Positions 51,356-61,493 of a DNA stretch of 64,000 bases are shown in pieces (the stretch's first letter is position 1; every line of letters starts with the position of its first letter). Source of the stretch: Cyclobacteriaceae bacterium (GTDB lineage: Bacteria; Bacteroidota; Bacteroidia; Cytophagales; Cyclobacteriaceae); assembly GCA_030584025.1 (NCBI GenBank), contig CP129487.1, positions 3,563,001-3,627,000 on the forward strand, given 5' to 3'. Made by a program: the position numbers and the translations under genes. The notes under the pieces were generated by a model. It saw only the letters and a program-made list of their open reading frames with translations. It was not told the DNA's origin and made no database searches.

Positions 51356-53839
51356 ATGAAAAAATTACTTCTTCTCCCTTTGGTTTTTGTTCTCTCTGTG
51401 ACCTTTGCCCAAAAAAAGAAAACCGAAGCACAACCTGCGCCCACTCCACAAGCAACAGGCATTGCCGCCAAGGTGGCGGGCATGAAACACTATCCCGGCT
51501 ACTTCGATTTTTATTATGATGAAAAACAGGATAAGATTCTTTTGGTGATCGATAAGTTCGACACAGAATTCTTGTATGTCAACTCCCTGCCTGCCGGTAT
51601 CGGTTCCAATGACATCGGGCTTGACCGTGGCCAATTGGGAAATGACCGTATTGTAAAATTCGAGCGCAGGGGTCCAAAAATTTTAATGACTCAACCCAAT
51701 TATCAATTTCGCGCAATTACCAGCAATGTGGATGAACGCAACGCTGTAGAGCAAGCTTTTGCCCAATCTGTACTGTGGGGCTTTACGGTTACTGCAGAAG
51801 AAAAAGATAAGGTATTGGTTGATGCAACCGATTTTTATTTTCAGGATGCGCATGATGTGATCGGAAGGCTTCGTGGACAACAGCAAGGAAATTATTCGCT
51901 AGATAAATCACGCTCAGCGTTTTATTTGCCCCGCACAAAAAACTTTCCGCAGAATACTGAAGTTGAAGTAACCTTAACCTTCACCGGCCAGGCTACGGGT
52001 GGCTACATCCGAAGTGTAACACCAACACCTAATGTGGTAACCGTGCGTCAACATCATTCGTTTGTTCAACTTCCGGACGATAAATACAAGCCGCGCAAAT
52101 TCGATCCGCGTGCCGGATACTTCGGTACCTCCTTCTACGATTATGCCACGCCTATTCATGAGCCCATCGAAAAAAGATTTATTAATCGTCATCGTCTCGA
52201 AAAGAAAAATCCAAACGCTGCCATGAGCGAACCGGTTGAACCGATTATCTATTACCTGGATCGCGGCACACCGGAACCCATCCGTTCCGCTTTATTGGAT
52301 GGTGCACGCTGGTGGAACCAGGCATTTGAAGCAGCCGGTTTCATCAATGCATTTCGTGTTGAAATGATGCCCGAAGATGCCGACCCAATGGATGTGCGAT
52401 ACAATCTGATTCAATGGGTGCATCGTTCTACCCGCGGCTGGTCGTACGGGGCATCGGTAAGTGATCCGCGCACGGGTGAAATCATAAAAGGTCATGTGTC
52501 GTTGGGTTCGCTTCGGGTGCGACAGGATTTTTTGATTGCTGAAGGATTGCTTGCTCCCTATGAAGAGGGCAAAACCATTCCTCCACACATGCTGGAAATG
52601 GCGCTAGCCCGCTTACGTCAACTTTCTGCACATGAAGTGGGGCATACGATTGGGCTTGCCCACAGCTATGCTTCCAGTACGGAAAACCTTGCGTCAGTAA
52701 TGGACTATCCACATCCTATAGCCACCATTAAAGATGGCAAGATTGATTTGAGCCAATCGTATGATGATAAAATCGGGGCGTGGGATAAAGTGGCAGTTAC
52801 GTACGGCTACGCCCATTTCCCGGAAGGAACAAACGAAGATGTTGCACTTGAAAAAATTCTGCAGGATGGTTCGAAGCAAGGCTTGACTTTTCTATCTGAC
52901 CAGGATGCACGACCCACCGGAGGGGCACATCCGTTTGCACACCTGTGGGATAATGGCCAAGACGCTGCTGATGAATTAAACCGCGTAATGCAAGTGCGCA
53001 CATTGGCACTTAAAAATTTCGGTGAGAAAAATATTCGTGAAGGAACACCTATGGCCTTACTGGAAGAAGCGCTCGTGCCGATTTACTTCTTTCATCGCTA
53101 TCAGGCGGAAGCCACTTCAAAAATTATTGGCGGATTAAATTACCGCTATGCGTTACGTGGAGATGGACAACCCGTAACCGAACTGATTGCTGCAACACAT
53201 CAACAAAAAGCAATGGACGCACTACTCAGCACGGTTTCTCCGCAAGCACTGTCATTGCCGGCAGACCTAATCAAGAATATTCCGCCTCACCCCATCGGGT
53301 ATCAACGTACGCGCGAGGTGATGCGCACCCGCACCGATCTTACGTTCGATCCATTAGCATATGCGGAAAGTGCTTCCGACATGGTTTTCGGGTTGATCTT
53401 TCATCCGGCACGGGCTACCCGGTTGGTGCAACATAACGCACTCAACAATCAGCAACCTTCGTTGGAAAGTGTGATTGATAAAATCGTTAACAGTTCATTC
53501 AAGAGTGCAAACAAATCGGGTTATGAAGGGCTATTGCAAATGACGGTTAATCACAGCGTATTAAATAACCTGATCAAGCTAAACCGAAATCAGAATGCAT
53601 CTGCACAAGCACGCGCCATTGCTTCCTTAAAAATCGATCAACTTAAAACCTGGCTGACGGAAAAAACAAAAACTACAACCCAGGAAAGCTGGAAGGCACA
53701 TTATGCATATGCACTAAGTTTGATTCAGGCCTTCCGCGAAAATCCGGAGAAGTATGAAGCTGAAAATCTGCTGACGCCTCCTCCGGGCCAACCCATCGGA
53801 ACGGATGATGTGTTTTGCACTTGGGATAGTCATCATTAA
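51356..53839 (+). CDS. Secreted zinc-dependent metalloprotease (DUF5117/DUF4953 type)
   Basis: 827 residues with a signal peptide ending TFAQ at about 18. The N-terminal DUF5117/DUF5118-like part contains FVQLPDDKYKPRKFDPRAGY. The metzincin-like active site is HEVGHTIGLAH, giving His426, Glu427, His430 and His436, followed by the Met-turn VMDYPHP. The C-terminal third (DUF4953) is helical. The family occurs mainly in Bacteroidota, secreted or at the outer membrane. Substrates are unknown. Confidence 0.93.
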   Translation: MKKLLLLPLVFVLSVTFAQKKKTEAQPAPTPQATGIAAKVAGMKHYPGYFDFYYDEKQDKILLVIDKFDTEFLYVNSLPAGIGSNDIGLDRGQLGNDRIVKFERRGPKILMTQPNYQFRAITSNVDERNAVEQAFAQSVLWGFTVTAEEKDKVLVDATDFYFQDAHDVIGRLRGQQQGNYSLDKSRSAFYLPRTKNFPQNTEVEVTLTFTGQATGGYIRSVTPTPNVVTVRQHHSFVQLPDDKYKPRKFDPRAGYFGTSFYDYATPIHEPIEKRFINRHRLEKKNPNAAMSEPVEPIIYYLDRGTPEPIRSALLDGARWWNQAFEAAGFINAFRVEMMPEDADPMDVRYNLIQWVHRSTRGWSYGASVSDPRTGEIIKGHVSLGSLRVRQDFLIAEGLLAPYEEGKTIPPHMLEMALARLRQLSAHEVGHTIGLAHSYASSTENLASVMDYPHPIATIKDGKIDLSQSYDDKIGAWDKVAVTYGYAHFPEGTNEDVALEKILQDGSKQGLTFLSDQDARPTGGAHPFAHLWDNGQDAADELNRVMQVRTLALKNFGEKNIREGTPMALLEEALVPIYFFHRYQAEATSKIIGGLNYRYALRGDGQPVTELIAATHQQKAMDALLSTVSPQALSLPADLIKNIPPHPIGYQRTREVMRTRTDLTFDPLAYAESASDMVFGLIFHPARATRLVQHNALNNQQPSLESVIDKIVNSSFKSANKSGYEGLLQMTVNHSVLNNLIKLNRNQNASAQARAIASLKIDQLKTWLTEKTKTTTQESWKAHYAYALSLIQAFRENPEKYEAENLLTPPPGQPIGTDDVFCTWDSHH

Positions 53840-53929
53840 CTAAAAAAGCCAATTTCTGACGATTCTGGACGGTTTTCAGGGTTTGGCACGACCGTTGCAT
53901 TTCATGACATAACTTTAAATTGTTGTGTT

Positions 53930-54469
53930 ATGAAAACGAACATGAAACTCCTGAGTGCCCTGATGGTTGCTGGTGTGCTGATGATTGGTGCCGATGTGCT
54001 TGCACAGGGAAGAGGCAATGGCCGGGGCGATGACAAGCACAAACATGATCACAAACGCGATCGCGATTGGGATAACCAGCGTGGCCGTCATGATAATCAC
54101 CGTAATGACTGGGATAGATTTGATCGTGACTCCCGAAGAGACTGGCGCGGCCCAACGCATGATCGCCATGGCAGAAGGTATTCGTACCACAGGCCTCCGC
54201 ATTGGGCACCCGCTCATGGTTATCATTACCGGCCTGTGCGTTATGTGTACTACCGCGATTACAACGTTTACTACGACTGCTACCGTGGTGTGTACATAAC
54301 CTTGTCGGGAAGAAACTGGGTATATACGCACCGCATACCTGCTCATATGCACCGCGCAGATTTTCATCGCATCTCGTATGTTGACATCGATTACTTCGAT
54401 GATGACCTGCCCTGGTACCTGGATCGCAGACGCTCTGGTGGGTACGTAAGTGTTCGGGCGAGATTCTGA
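53930..54469 (+). CDS. Secreted Asp/Arg/His/Tyr-rich protein
   Basis: 179 residues. The signal peptide ends VLAQG. Residues 25-85 alternate Asp, Arg and His (RDRDWDNQRGRHDNHRND); residues 85-140 are Tyr/His-rich (HPVRYVYYRDYNVYYDCYRG region); the C-terminus is YFDDDLPWYLDRRRS. It is a low-complexity exported protein. Possible metal binding by His/Asp is only an inference. A TAACTTTA box at 53910-53917 is a likely -7 element. Confidence 0.75.
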   Translation: MKTNMKLLSALMVAGVLMIGADVLAQGRGNGRGDDKHKHDHKRDRDWDNQRGRHDNHRNDWDRFDRDSRRDWRGPTHDRHGRRYSYHRPPHWAPAHGYHYRPVRYVYYRDYNVYYDCYRGVYITLSGRNWVYTHRIPAHMHRADFHRISYVDIDYFDDDLPWYLDRRRSGGYVSVRARF

Positions 54470-54486
54470 AAAAACTATAAAACTGA

Positions 54487-54517
54487 AAATGCTCCTTCGG
54501 GAGCATTTCTTCATTTA
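54487..54517 (+). terminator. UUCG-loop terminator
   Basis: AAATGCTCC (54487-54495) and GGAGCATTT (54500-54508) enclose the stable tetraloop TTCG and are followed by CTTCATTT. It lies 18 bases after the secreted protein gene. Confidence 0.8.
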
Positions 54518-54542
54518 CGAGTCTCCGATCATAAAAAAACCA

Positions 54543-54573
54543 TTGGGCAAAAACATGGGTTTGGCTATGTTTA
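54543..54573 (+). promoter_or_regulatory. Promoter of the S9 peptidase gene
   Basis: TTG (54543-54545), a 20-base spacer and TATGTTTA (54566-54573) match the Bacteroidota promoter with one mismatch in the -7 box. The start codon lies 18 bases downstream. Confidence 0.6.
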
Positions 54574-54591
54574 ACACATAATCCAAAACCT

Positions 54592-57411
54592 ATGAAACAC
54601 CTCTACGCTGCCCTGATTCTTTGTCTGGTATTCACGCTTCCGGCCGAGGCTCAAAAATCAAAATCCAAACAAGCCCCCATACAAAAAAAGCCGTTGACAC
54701 ACGATGTGTATAACGGTTGGAAAGAAATCACCTACCGGGCATTAACCAACGATGGTACATATGCCGCATACACCATCAACCCACAGGATGGCGATGGCAA
54801 AGTAGTGTTTCATAACTTGAAGACGCTGGCACAGGATTCCATTCATCGCGCAGCAAACATTTCACTTACGTGGGATAGCCGATATGCGATCTTCAAAATC
54901 ACACCTCAAAAAGAATTGGTCAAGGATTTACGCAGGCAGAAAAAGAAAAAAGATGAGTTGCCTAACGATTCACTAGGCATCTACTCGTTCACCAACCGGA
55001 AGACAGAAAAAATTGCGGAGGTAAAGTCATACAAGATTCCAGAGAAAGCAGGTGGCTGGTTGGCCTACCAACTGGAAGCGCCAAAGCCACCAAAACCCGA
55101 TACCGCAAAGAAAGCGGCCAAACCAAAAAAGGTTAAAAAGAATACGGATGATAATGGCTACACCCTTGTACTGCGCAACCTGGCCAACAATCAGGAATCG
55201 CAATTCGGGTATGTCAAAGAATATACCTTAGCCAAATTCGGGCAGGGATTATTGTTCTATAGTACAGGTAACGATAGCACGTTGAAGCCGGGCGTATACT
55301 GGTACGATTTACAATCAAACCAACTCAACACGCTGTTTGAGGGAAAGAGCAAATACAAAGTAAAAGGCCTATCCGTTAACGAAGACGGAACGCAAGCTGC
55401 TTTTTTGGTAGATGCCGATACTACCAAAGCACTTATTCGTTACTACCAACTCTACCATTGGAAAAAAGGTGAGTCGGTTGCTCGTGTATTGGCGACTGAA
55501 AAATCAACGGGCATTCCTGCCGATTGGATCGTGAATGAAAACTACACACCTTCTTTCTCAAAAGATGGATCAAAATTGTATTTCGGCACATCACCCAAGC
55601 CGGTGGTGCAGGATACTACCCTGCTCGCAGAAGAAATTGTAAATGTGGAAGTGTGGACCTGGAAAGATGATTACATCTATCCGCAACAAAACAGCAGGTT
55701 AAATGCCGACAAAAGAAGATCATACGTTTCTGTCATTCATCTGAATGATAATCGTATCGTTCAGTTGGCCAATGAAAACATGCCATCACTGGAATTGGGT
55801 GACGAAGGAAATGCTTCACTAGCCCTTGCTGAAAACGAAACGCCTTATCTGGTTATGCGCACGTGGGATACGGATGTGTATAAAGACCTTCAACTGGTAA
55901 ATCTACGCGATGGTTCTGTTCAGTCCATTCAGCAAAAAATAAAAGGCAACGCACGACTTTCACCCAAAGCCAATTACGTGGTGTGGTTCAGCAATCCGGA
56001 TACGGCCTTTTTCAGTTATTCTGTTGCTAACAAAAAAATTGTTAAGCTGAATGAAGGCTTAAAGGTAAAATTTGCGGATGAAGAAGATGATCATCCCTAC
56101 TACCCCTACAGTTATGGCGTTGCCGGCTTCACAGCCAACGATGCACTGCTGTTAGCATATGATCGATACGACATCTGGGCGTTTGATCCTGAAAACCGAA
56201 AAGCGCCAGTTAACCTCACAAAAATTGGTAGAGATCAAAAAACAACCTTCCGCTACATCCAACTTGATCCGGAAGAACGCTTCATCGATCCTGAAAAGGA
56301 AATGCTGCTTGGTGCCTTCAATGAAACCACAAAACAATCTGGTTTTTATAAACTGAACCTGAAAGATGGAAAATTAACCAAACTCATTATGGGCGACTAT
56401 CGCTATGGCAACGCCATGAAGGCGCTACAGGCCAACGCCATGTTATTTACCCGCCAAAGCTTTACAGAATTTCCAGACGTTTGGACAAGCGACTTCAACT
56501 TCAGCAATCCGAAAAAACTATCCACAGCCAATCCGCAAATGAGCAAATACTTGTGGGGAAGCGTTGAATCGGTTACCTGGACTTCCGTTGATAACATTCC
56601 GTTGGAAGGCTTGCTCTACAAACCGGAGGGCTTTGATCCGAAAAAGAAATACCCGATGATGGTGTATTTCTATGAAAAAAATTCGCAGAACATTCACCAG
56701 CACATTGCGCCTGCTCCGATACGCTCTTCCATCAACTATTCCATGTACACGAGCAACGGGTACCTCGTCTTCGTTCCGGATATCGTTTACAAAATCGGTT
56801 TCCCGGGTGAGAGTGCCATGAACTGCATTATGCCAGGCGTTACTTCGCTGATCGCAAAAGGTTTTGTTGACGAAAAACGTATCGGCATACAAGGCCATAG
56901 CTGGGGCGGATACCAGATTGCCTACATGATTACACGCACGAATTTATTCCGTGCTGCCGAAGCTGGTGCACCTGTGGTAAACATGATCAGTGCATACGGA
57001 GGCATTCGTTGGGAAAGTGGACTGAGCCGTATGTTTCAGTATGAGCGAACACAAAGTCGCATTGGCGGAACCCTATGGGAAAAACCCATGCACTACATTG
57101 AAAACTCTCCTATCTTCTTTGCTGATAAAGTGCAAACACCTTTGCTGATGATGCACAACGATGCAGATGGTGCCGTGCCGTGGTATCAGGGCATTGAATA
57201 CTACATGGCATTGAGAAGATTGGATAAACCCGTCTGGATGTTAAACTACAACGGCCAGGGCCACGGATTAACCCAACGCCATCACCGTACAGACTTTGCC
57301 AAACGCATGATGCAATTCTTTGATCATTACCTGAAAGATGCGCCCATGCCCGACTGGATGAAGAAAGGAGTGCCTGCTATTGAAAAGGGTATTCGACAAG
57401 GAATCGATTAA
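54592..57411 (+). CDS. Secreted prolyl-oligopeptidase-family peptidase (S9)
   Basis: 939 residues. Signal peptide ends PAEAQ (about 21). A large WD-like beta-propeller precedes the alpha/beta-hydrolase domain, where the catalytic triad is Ser770 (GHSWGGY), Asp859 (NDADGAVPW) and His891 (GQGHGLT). The Lys/Pro-rich insertion around residues 160-180 (KPPKPDTAKKAAKPKKVKK) is unusual and probably surface-exposed. It cleaves peptides after proline or similar residues in the periplasm. Confidence 0.94.
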   Translation: MKHLYAALILCLVFTLPAEAQKSKSKQAPIQKKPLTHDVYNGWKEITYRALTNDGTYAAYTINPQDGDGKVVFHNLKTLAQDSIHRAANISLTWDSRYAIFKITPQKELVKDLRRQKKKKDELPNDSLGIYSFTNRKTEKIAEVKSYKIPEKAGGWLAYQLEAPKPPKPDTAKKAAKPKKVKKNTDDNGYTLVLRNLANNQESQFGYVKEYTLAKFGQGLLFYSTGNDSTLKPGVYWYDLQSNQLNTLFEGKSKYKVKGLSVNEDGTQAAFLVDADTTKALIRYYQLYHWKKGESVARVLATEKSTGIPADWIVNENYTPSFSKDGSKLYFGTSPKPVVQDTTLLAEEIVNVEVWTWKDDYIYPQQNSRLNADKRRSYVSVIHLNDNRIVQLANENMPSLELGDEGNASLALAENETPYLVMRTWDTDVYKDLQLVNLRDGSVQSIQQKIKGNARLSPKANYVVWFSNPDTAFFSYSVANKKIVKLNEGLKVKFADEEDDHPYYPYSYGVAGFTANDALLLAYDRYDIWAFDPENRKAPVNLTKIGRDQKTTFRYIQLDPEERFIDPEKEMLLGAFNETTKQSGFYKLNLKDGKLTKLIMGDYRYGNAMKALQANAMLFTRQSFTEFPDVWTSDFNFSNPKKLSTANPQMSKYLWGSVESVTWTSVDNIPLEGLLYKPEGFDPKKKYPMMVYFYEKNSQNIHQHIAPAPIRSSINYSMYTSNGYLVFVPDIVYKIGFPGESAMNCIMPGVTSLIAKGFVDEKRIGIQGHSWGGYQIAYMITRTNLFRAAEAGAPVVNMISAYGGIRWESGLSRMFQYERTQSRIGGTLWEKPMHYIENSPIFFADKVQTPLLMMHNDADGAVPWYQGIEYYMALRRLDKPVWMLNYNGQGHGLTQRHHRTDFAKRMMQFFDHYLKDAPMPDWMKKGVPAIEKGIRQGID

Positions 57412-57424
57412 TGAACAAAAACCT

Positions 57425-57453
57425 GTACCCGATATGTTATTCATGTCGGGTAC
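57425..57453. terminator. Bidirectional terminator between convergent genes
   Basis: GTACCCGATATG (57425-57436) pairs with CATGTCGGGTAC (57442-57453), one U-G pair, loop TTATT. A T-rich tail follows on each strand (TTTAAAATT forward, GGTTTTTGTT reverse), so it can serve the S9 gene and the opposing lipoprotein gene. Confidence 0.8.
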
Positions 57454-57460
57454 TTTAAAA

Positions 57461-58240
57461 TTACTCCTGAACTTTAAGAGCTGCGTAACCAACAAGTATT
57501 GCTGAGCCAGCAAGAATAAATCCTGCCTTTCCTCCATCGGTCATTTCCGTGATGTAAAACTGCTTCTGTCTTTTTTTATAGTACTCCTCCGGTTTCAATT
57601 GTGTTTGAAGAATCTCCTGCACCCAAAATTCGGTATCATAATAAACAGGGTCACCTGATTCAGAAAATTTTACAGCCAGATAAATACGAAATGAAAGTGG
57701 CGTAGTTGTGCGATCAAAATTATACTTGAATCCTCGGATTGGCTGACCTTCGCTTGTTTGCTTTACTTTATTTGCAGGTGACGGATCAGGAAGCGAAAAG
57801 AAAGAATGCCTCAAACTAAATTGTGGAGCCACTACCACTGATTGCGGAGGAGCCATACTTACTCTTGAATCTCCGGATATCACTCCAGAAATTTGTGAAC
57901 TAGCCGAAGAGAAGACTTCTGACCATCGTATTTGAAATCCATCAGCATCTGCATTAAGTCGTGACTGATTTTTCCACATGGATAGTGATCTGCCATTTGA
58001 AATAATAGCTGAATTGCTCCAATCAATAAATACTGGCTTTTCCAGTTTATTTAGTATTTCAACCTGAACAGAGCCCCCGTGTCCCCAAAATTTATATGTT
58101 ATCTTAAGCGAATCACTTTCACGAAAGAATGCACCATATCTATCCTCTGGGAGAGCACTGGTCTGCAAGGAAATAAATTGGTGTTTGGTACATCCTGCAA
58201 TGATCACAGGAATTATTAAACAAACAAGTACTAAGCGCAT
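57461..58240 (-). CDS. Predicted lipoprotein with C-terminal membrane segment
   Basis: 259 residues. The lipobox is IIAGC (Cys at 17). A beta-rich central domain carries LKITYKFWGHGGSVQVEILNKLEKPVF (core read only as GGSVQVEILNKLEKPVFID), and the end is hydrophobic (GFILAGSAILVGYAALK). I do not recognise the family. The two hydrophobic ends suggest a protein fixed to a membrane at both termini, which is odd for a lipoprotein. Confidence 0.72.
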   Translation of the reverse strand: MRLVLVCLIIPVIIAGCTKHQFISLQTSALPEDRYGAFFRESDSLKITYKFWGHGGSVQVEILNKLEKPVFIDWSNSAIISNGRSLSMWKNQSRLNADADGFQIRWSEVFSSASSQISGVISGDSRVSMAPPQSVVVAPQFSLRHSFFSLPDPSPANKVKQTSEGQPIRGFKYNFDRTTTPLSFRIYLAVKFSESGDPVYYDTEFWVQEILQTQLKPEEYYKKRQKQFYITEMTDGGKAGFILAGSAILVGYAALKVQE

Positions 58241-58265
58241 AACGTGGGGGTTTATGCATTCGAAG

Positions 58266-58299
58266 CAAATATTCCGCCAAATTCAAGGCTATTATCAAA
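58266..58299 (-). promoter_or_regulatory. Probable promoter of the lipoprotein gene
   Basis: On the minus strand TTTG (58296-58299), 22 bases, then AATATTTG (58266-58273), one mismatch from TAnnTTTG. The ATG is 25 bases downstream. Confidence 0.4.
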
Positions 58300-58359
58300 C
58301 CTTGAAAAAAATTTATTGTTATTATCGCAGTTCTTAGTTCAACAAAAACTTAATAATCT

Positions 58360-58857
58360 ATGGCTCAAACCAAACTTGGCGAACACACCGTAAACACAGC
58401 AGGCAACCTTCCAACCGTTGGCGCTGCGGCTCCTGATTTTGTATTAACCGGATCAGACATGAAAGACGTAACCTTAAGTCAGTTTTCCGGAAAGAATCTT
58501 ATCCTCAATATTTTTCCTTCCATTGACACAGGCGTATGTGCAACTTCTGTTCGTGAATTCAATAAACGCGCAGCCTCACTGAATAATACCGCTGTGCTGT
58601 GTGTATCTAAAGATCTTCCTTTCGCCATGAAGCGCTTTTGTGGCGCAGAAGGTATCAATAATGTGTTGACCGCAACCGATTTTCGTAATCGTGGTTTTTC
58701 AACTGCTTACGGAGTGGAGTTGGTTGACGGTGGGTTTGCCGGACTACATGCCCGTGCTGTAATTGTCATTGACCACACCGGAAAAGTAAAATACACCGAA
58801 CTGGTTCCGAGTATTGGCCAGGAACCAAATTATGATGCTGCATTGGCGGCACTATAA
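58360..58857 (+). CDS. tpx: Thiol peroxidase (Tpx)
   Basis: 165-residue atypical 2-Cys peroxiredoxin. Peroxidatic Cys60 in SIDTGVCATSVREFN and resolving Cys94 in KRFCGAEGI have the usual spacing for Tpx. It reduces hydroperoxides using thioredoxin. No signal peptide, so cytoplasmic. A long palindromic repeat follows the stop directly. Confidence 0.96.
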   Translation: MAQTKLGEHTVNTAGNLPTVGAAAPDFVLTGSDMKDVTLSQFSGKNLILNIFPSIDTGVCATSVREFNKRAASLNNTAVLCVSKDLPFAMKRFCGAEGINNVLTATDFRNRGFSTAYGVELVDGGFAGLHARAVIVIDHTGKVKYTELVPSIGQEPNYDAALAAL

Positions 58858-58859
58858 CA

Positions 58860-58900
58860 ACACCCCCTTGTTCCCCCCTCGAGGGGGAACAAGGGGGTGT
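58860..58900. repeat. 41-bp palindromic repeat, copy 1
   Basis: Perfect 18-base arms (58860-58877 and 58883-58900) around CTCGA, C-rich then G-rich. It lies directly after tpx and before the convergent M14 gene. A related copy is at 63481-63523. Without a T-run it is better seen as a dispersed repeat that may also block transcription from both sides. Confidence 0.8.
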
Positions 58901-58904
58901 GTAG

Positions 58905-61439
58905 TTATTGCCCCACCATAAACACTGCATTCGAAAACAACATCTTGCCGCTCTCCCAGAAATTGCGGAACAGCGGATCATCAACGAAGTAGACAATCGT
59001 TCCGCGACCTTTTTCTTCTACACCAAACACAAAACTGTTGTCTAACTTCTTGTTGATTTTGTAGCCCGCAAAACCCTGAACCGGTTTTGCTTTTCCTTTG
59101 ATGACACCCACGTTCCAGCCTTGCTGCAAGTATGAATAATACAGTTCATTGGTCTTGAGTGTATAGTATGCATCGCCTAACCCAAAGGCAAGCGGATGAC
59201 TTTTATCTAATGTTACTTTGTAAATCGCACCTGAAATAGTTTGTGAGATGGCGTTGCGTTCAGCCGCATCGTAAGGAAGTAACACGTCTTTGGCCTGGTC
59301 TTCTTTATCTTTCTTCTCGGCCTCTTTCTTTGCCTCTTCCGTAGAAAATTTCTTCAACGCAAATCCATTTTTATCGGCAAATGCATTTAATGCACCGGAT
59401 ACAAGAATAAGTCGTCCGCCATTGGAAACCCATTCCTGAACAGACTTCATCGTCTCCTCATCAAACATGCGGTAACGGCCTTCCGGTACTAACAACACAT
59501 CATAATTGCCCAAGTCAACCGATCGGAAATAATCCGTTCCGATTTGCGTGATCGGGTATTGTAACTCCTGCTCAAAGAAGTGCCACGTAGCACCAGCCGA
59601 CAACGAAGAGGTTTGGTCGCCAACCAATGCGGCAATTTTAGGAGCCTTGATGTAATTCACATATCCCGATCCGAAATCCTTTCCGCTATCTACAAAGCCG
59701 GTGGTTGCTGCAAACCATTTGCGGTTGTGCTCGCGGGCAAGTGATTGAATGAATTGATCAAAATCCGGAATGCTTTCATTATTTCGTTGGGTAACAATCA
59801 GTGAGCCTGCATCAAATGATTCGCCATTCACTTTAAACGGTTTCATGGCTGCGCGCACGGTTACATCATTATTAAGCAATGCACCAAGAAACTTCACATC
59901 GCTGAGACTTTGGTAACGAAACACATACGCATAAGGCTTGCCGCTCACCGGTGTTTGTACTACTTCTTTTGGTTGATAGGTTTTACCTACATTGATGCGT
60001 TCATTGAGTGCAAAACCTTTCAGGCCGTACGCGTACATGAGGTTCCAGGCAGTAATATCGTATGTAACAGAATCCGGTAATTTGGATTGCGGCTCAAACA
60101 ACGTGGTAATAAACCGCGACTTTGGTTGATAAACACTGATGATGATATCATCCGAACTCAGATTTACAGCCTGTGTGGTCTGTGTGCTGTAATCAAATCC
60201 ACGGGTACTTTTGCCAGCGGAAAGATGCCCGTACTTAACACCGTGTGCATCCATCAACTTTGTTAGGCGTTGAATTTTGTCGGGTTGGTTATCGCCTTTA
60301 ATTACATATGTTTTATAAGGCGATGCAGGGCTATTGTTATTCTCCCGGAAATATTTTTCAAACTCATCGAGTACCCGTTGGGCGTTGACGGCCGTAATCT
60401 CTACAGTCGACATACCTGTCGTGTGATGATGCATCCAACGGTCTTTTAATGTTAGTGGATCGCCTTCGCGTGTGGTAATCGACAAGCCGGCAAAACCTCC
60501 ACCAGCCTGCTCGTAGGTCATACCAATAGCTCCATTATAGGTTGGGTACGTATCGCCATAGCTGGGGTAATACAAATCGAACACTTCTTTGGTAAAATAC
60601 AACCAGCCTTGTTTATCAAAATACTTGGCGTGATTCTTCCCGATCATCACTTGGAATTCGCGCTGCCATGGAGTGATTACTTCATGATACGGTTCTGCCG
60701 CAGGCGCAAAATAATACGGGTTGTTATAGCCTTGTTCATGAAAATCCACATGAACGTGCGGCATCCATTGGTTGTACACTTTAATGCGTTGTTGCGATTC
60801 AATCTGCGTAAGCCAGGCCCAATCGCGGTTCAGATCAAACCAGTAATGATTGCTTCTTCCGCCCGGCCAGTATTCGCGGTGCTCACGCGCATCCGGACTA
60901 GCGTTTGCGGGACGATTGCCAAACGAGTTGTAAAAATTGGCATAACGATCGCGGCCATCAGGGTTGATGCACGGATCGATTATTACAACCGTATTCTTTA
61001 ACCAATTTGCAGAAGTGCCGTTAGCCGGATTGGCCAGTTCATACAATGTTTGCATGCTGGCTTCAATGGAGCTCGCTTCATTGCCGTGTACGTTATAGCT
61101 CAGCCACACAATGGGAATTTTGGTTGAGGGCGTGCCAGATTCCAATCCCGTTCTGCGCAAATTATCCAACCGGATTTGCTCCAGGTTTTTTAGATTCTCG
61201 GGGGAGGTAACCACCGCATAAACCAAGGGCCGGTATTCATAGGTTTCTCCGTACTTATATAGCTCAACATTCGGCACTACACTGGCCACGTGCTGAAAAT
61301 ATTCAACCACACGGTGATGGCGCGTGAACCGTTCACCTAATTCATAACCTAAAAATTCATTAGGCTTGAGGAGTTGCTGTTGCGCAAAGCCTGAAAGAGC
61401 CATGCCAAGGAGAAGTGCGAGTATGGGAAACTTTTTCAT
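58905..61439 (-). CDS. M14-family zinc carboxypeptidase, secreted
   Basis: 844 residues with signal peptide (ALSGFAQ, about 20). The M14 zinc site is His118/Glu121 in YNVHGNEASSIEAS, with the third His in HVDFHEQGYNNP (His234). CINPDGRDRY is the substrate-binding region. The C-terminal third (YDVLLVPEGRYRMFDEETMK, SNGGRLILVSGALNAF) is a class-I glutamine-amidotransferase-like domain. It is much longer than classical carboxypeptidases, as in the Bacteroidota branch. Confidence 0.94.
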   Translation of the reverse strand: MKKFPILALLLGMALSGFAQQQLLKPNEFLGYELGERFTRHHRVVEYFQHVASVVPNVELYKYGETYEYRPLVYAVVTSPENLKNLEQIRLDNLRRTGLESGTPSTKIPIVWLSYNVHGNEASSIEASMQTLYELANPANGTSANWLKNTVVIIDPCINPDGRDRYANFYNSFGNRPANASPDAREHREYWPGGRSNHYWFDLNRDWAWLTQIESQQRIKVYNQWMPHVHVDFHEQGYNNPYYFAPAAEPYHEVITPWQREFQVMIGKNHAKYFDKQGWLYFTKEVFDLYYPSYGDTYPTYNGAIGMTYEQAGGGFAGLSITTREGDPLTLKDRWMHHHTTGMSTVEITAVNAQRVLDEFEKYFRENNNSPASPYKTYVIKGDNQPDKIQRLTKLMDAHGVKYGHLSAGKSTRGFDYSTQTTQAVNLSSDDIIISVYQPKSRFITTLFEPQSKLPDSVTYDITAWNLMYAYGLKGFALNERINVGKTYQPKEVVQTPVSGKPYAYVFRYQSLSDVKFLGALLNNDVTVRAAMKPFKVNGESFDAGSLIVTQRNNESIPDFDQFIQSLAREHNRKWFAATTGFVDSGKDFGSGYVNYIKAPKIAALVGDQTSSLSAGATWHFFEQELQYPITQIGTDYFRSVDLGNYDVLLVPEGRYRMFDEETMKSVQEWVSNGGRLILVSGALNAFADKNGFALKKFSTEEAKKEAEKKDKEDQAKDVLLPYDAAERNAISQTISGAIYKVTLDKSHPLAFGLGDAYYTLKTNELYYSYLQQGWNVGVIKGKAKPVQGFAGYKINKKLDNSFVFGVEEKGRGTIVYFVDDPLFRNFWESGKMLFSNAVFMVGQ

Positions 61440-61493
61440 ACAAATTGATTAGGACGAAAAGATAGAAAACATAAACCAGAACAAAGGAAGAAT

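Noticed and set aside
53915..54514. Long minus-strand frames opposite the Asp/Arg/His-rich secreted gene
   Set aside because: They mirror a low-complexity gene that has a clear signal peptide, terminator and upstream -7 box on the plus strand. No start context or family motif exists on the minus strand.
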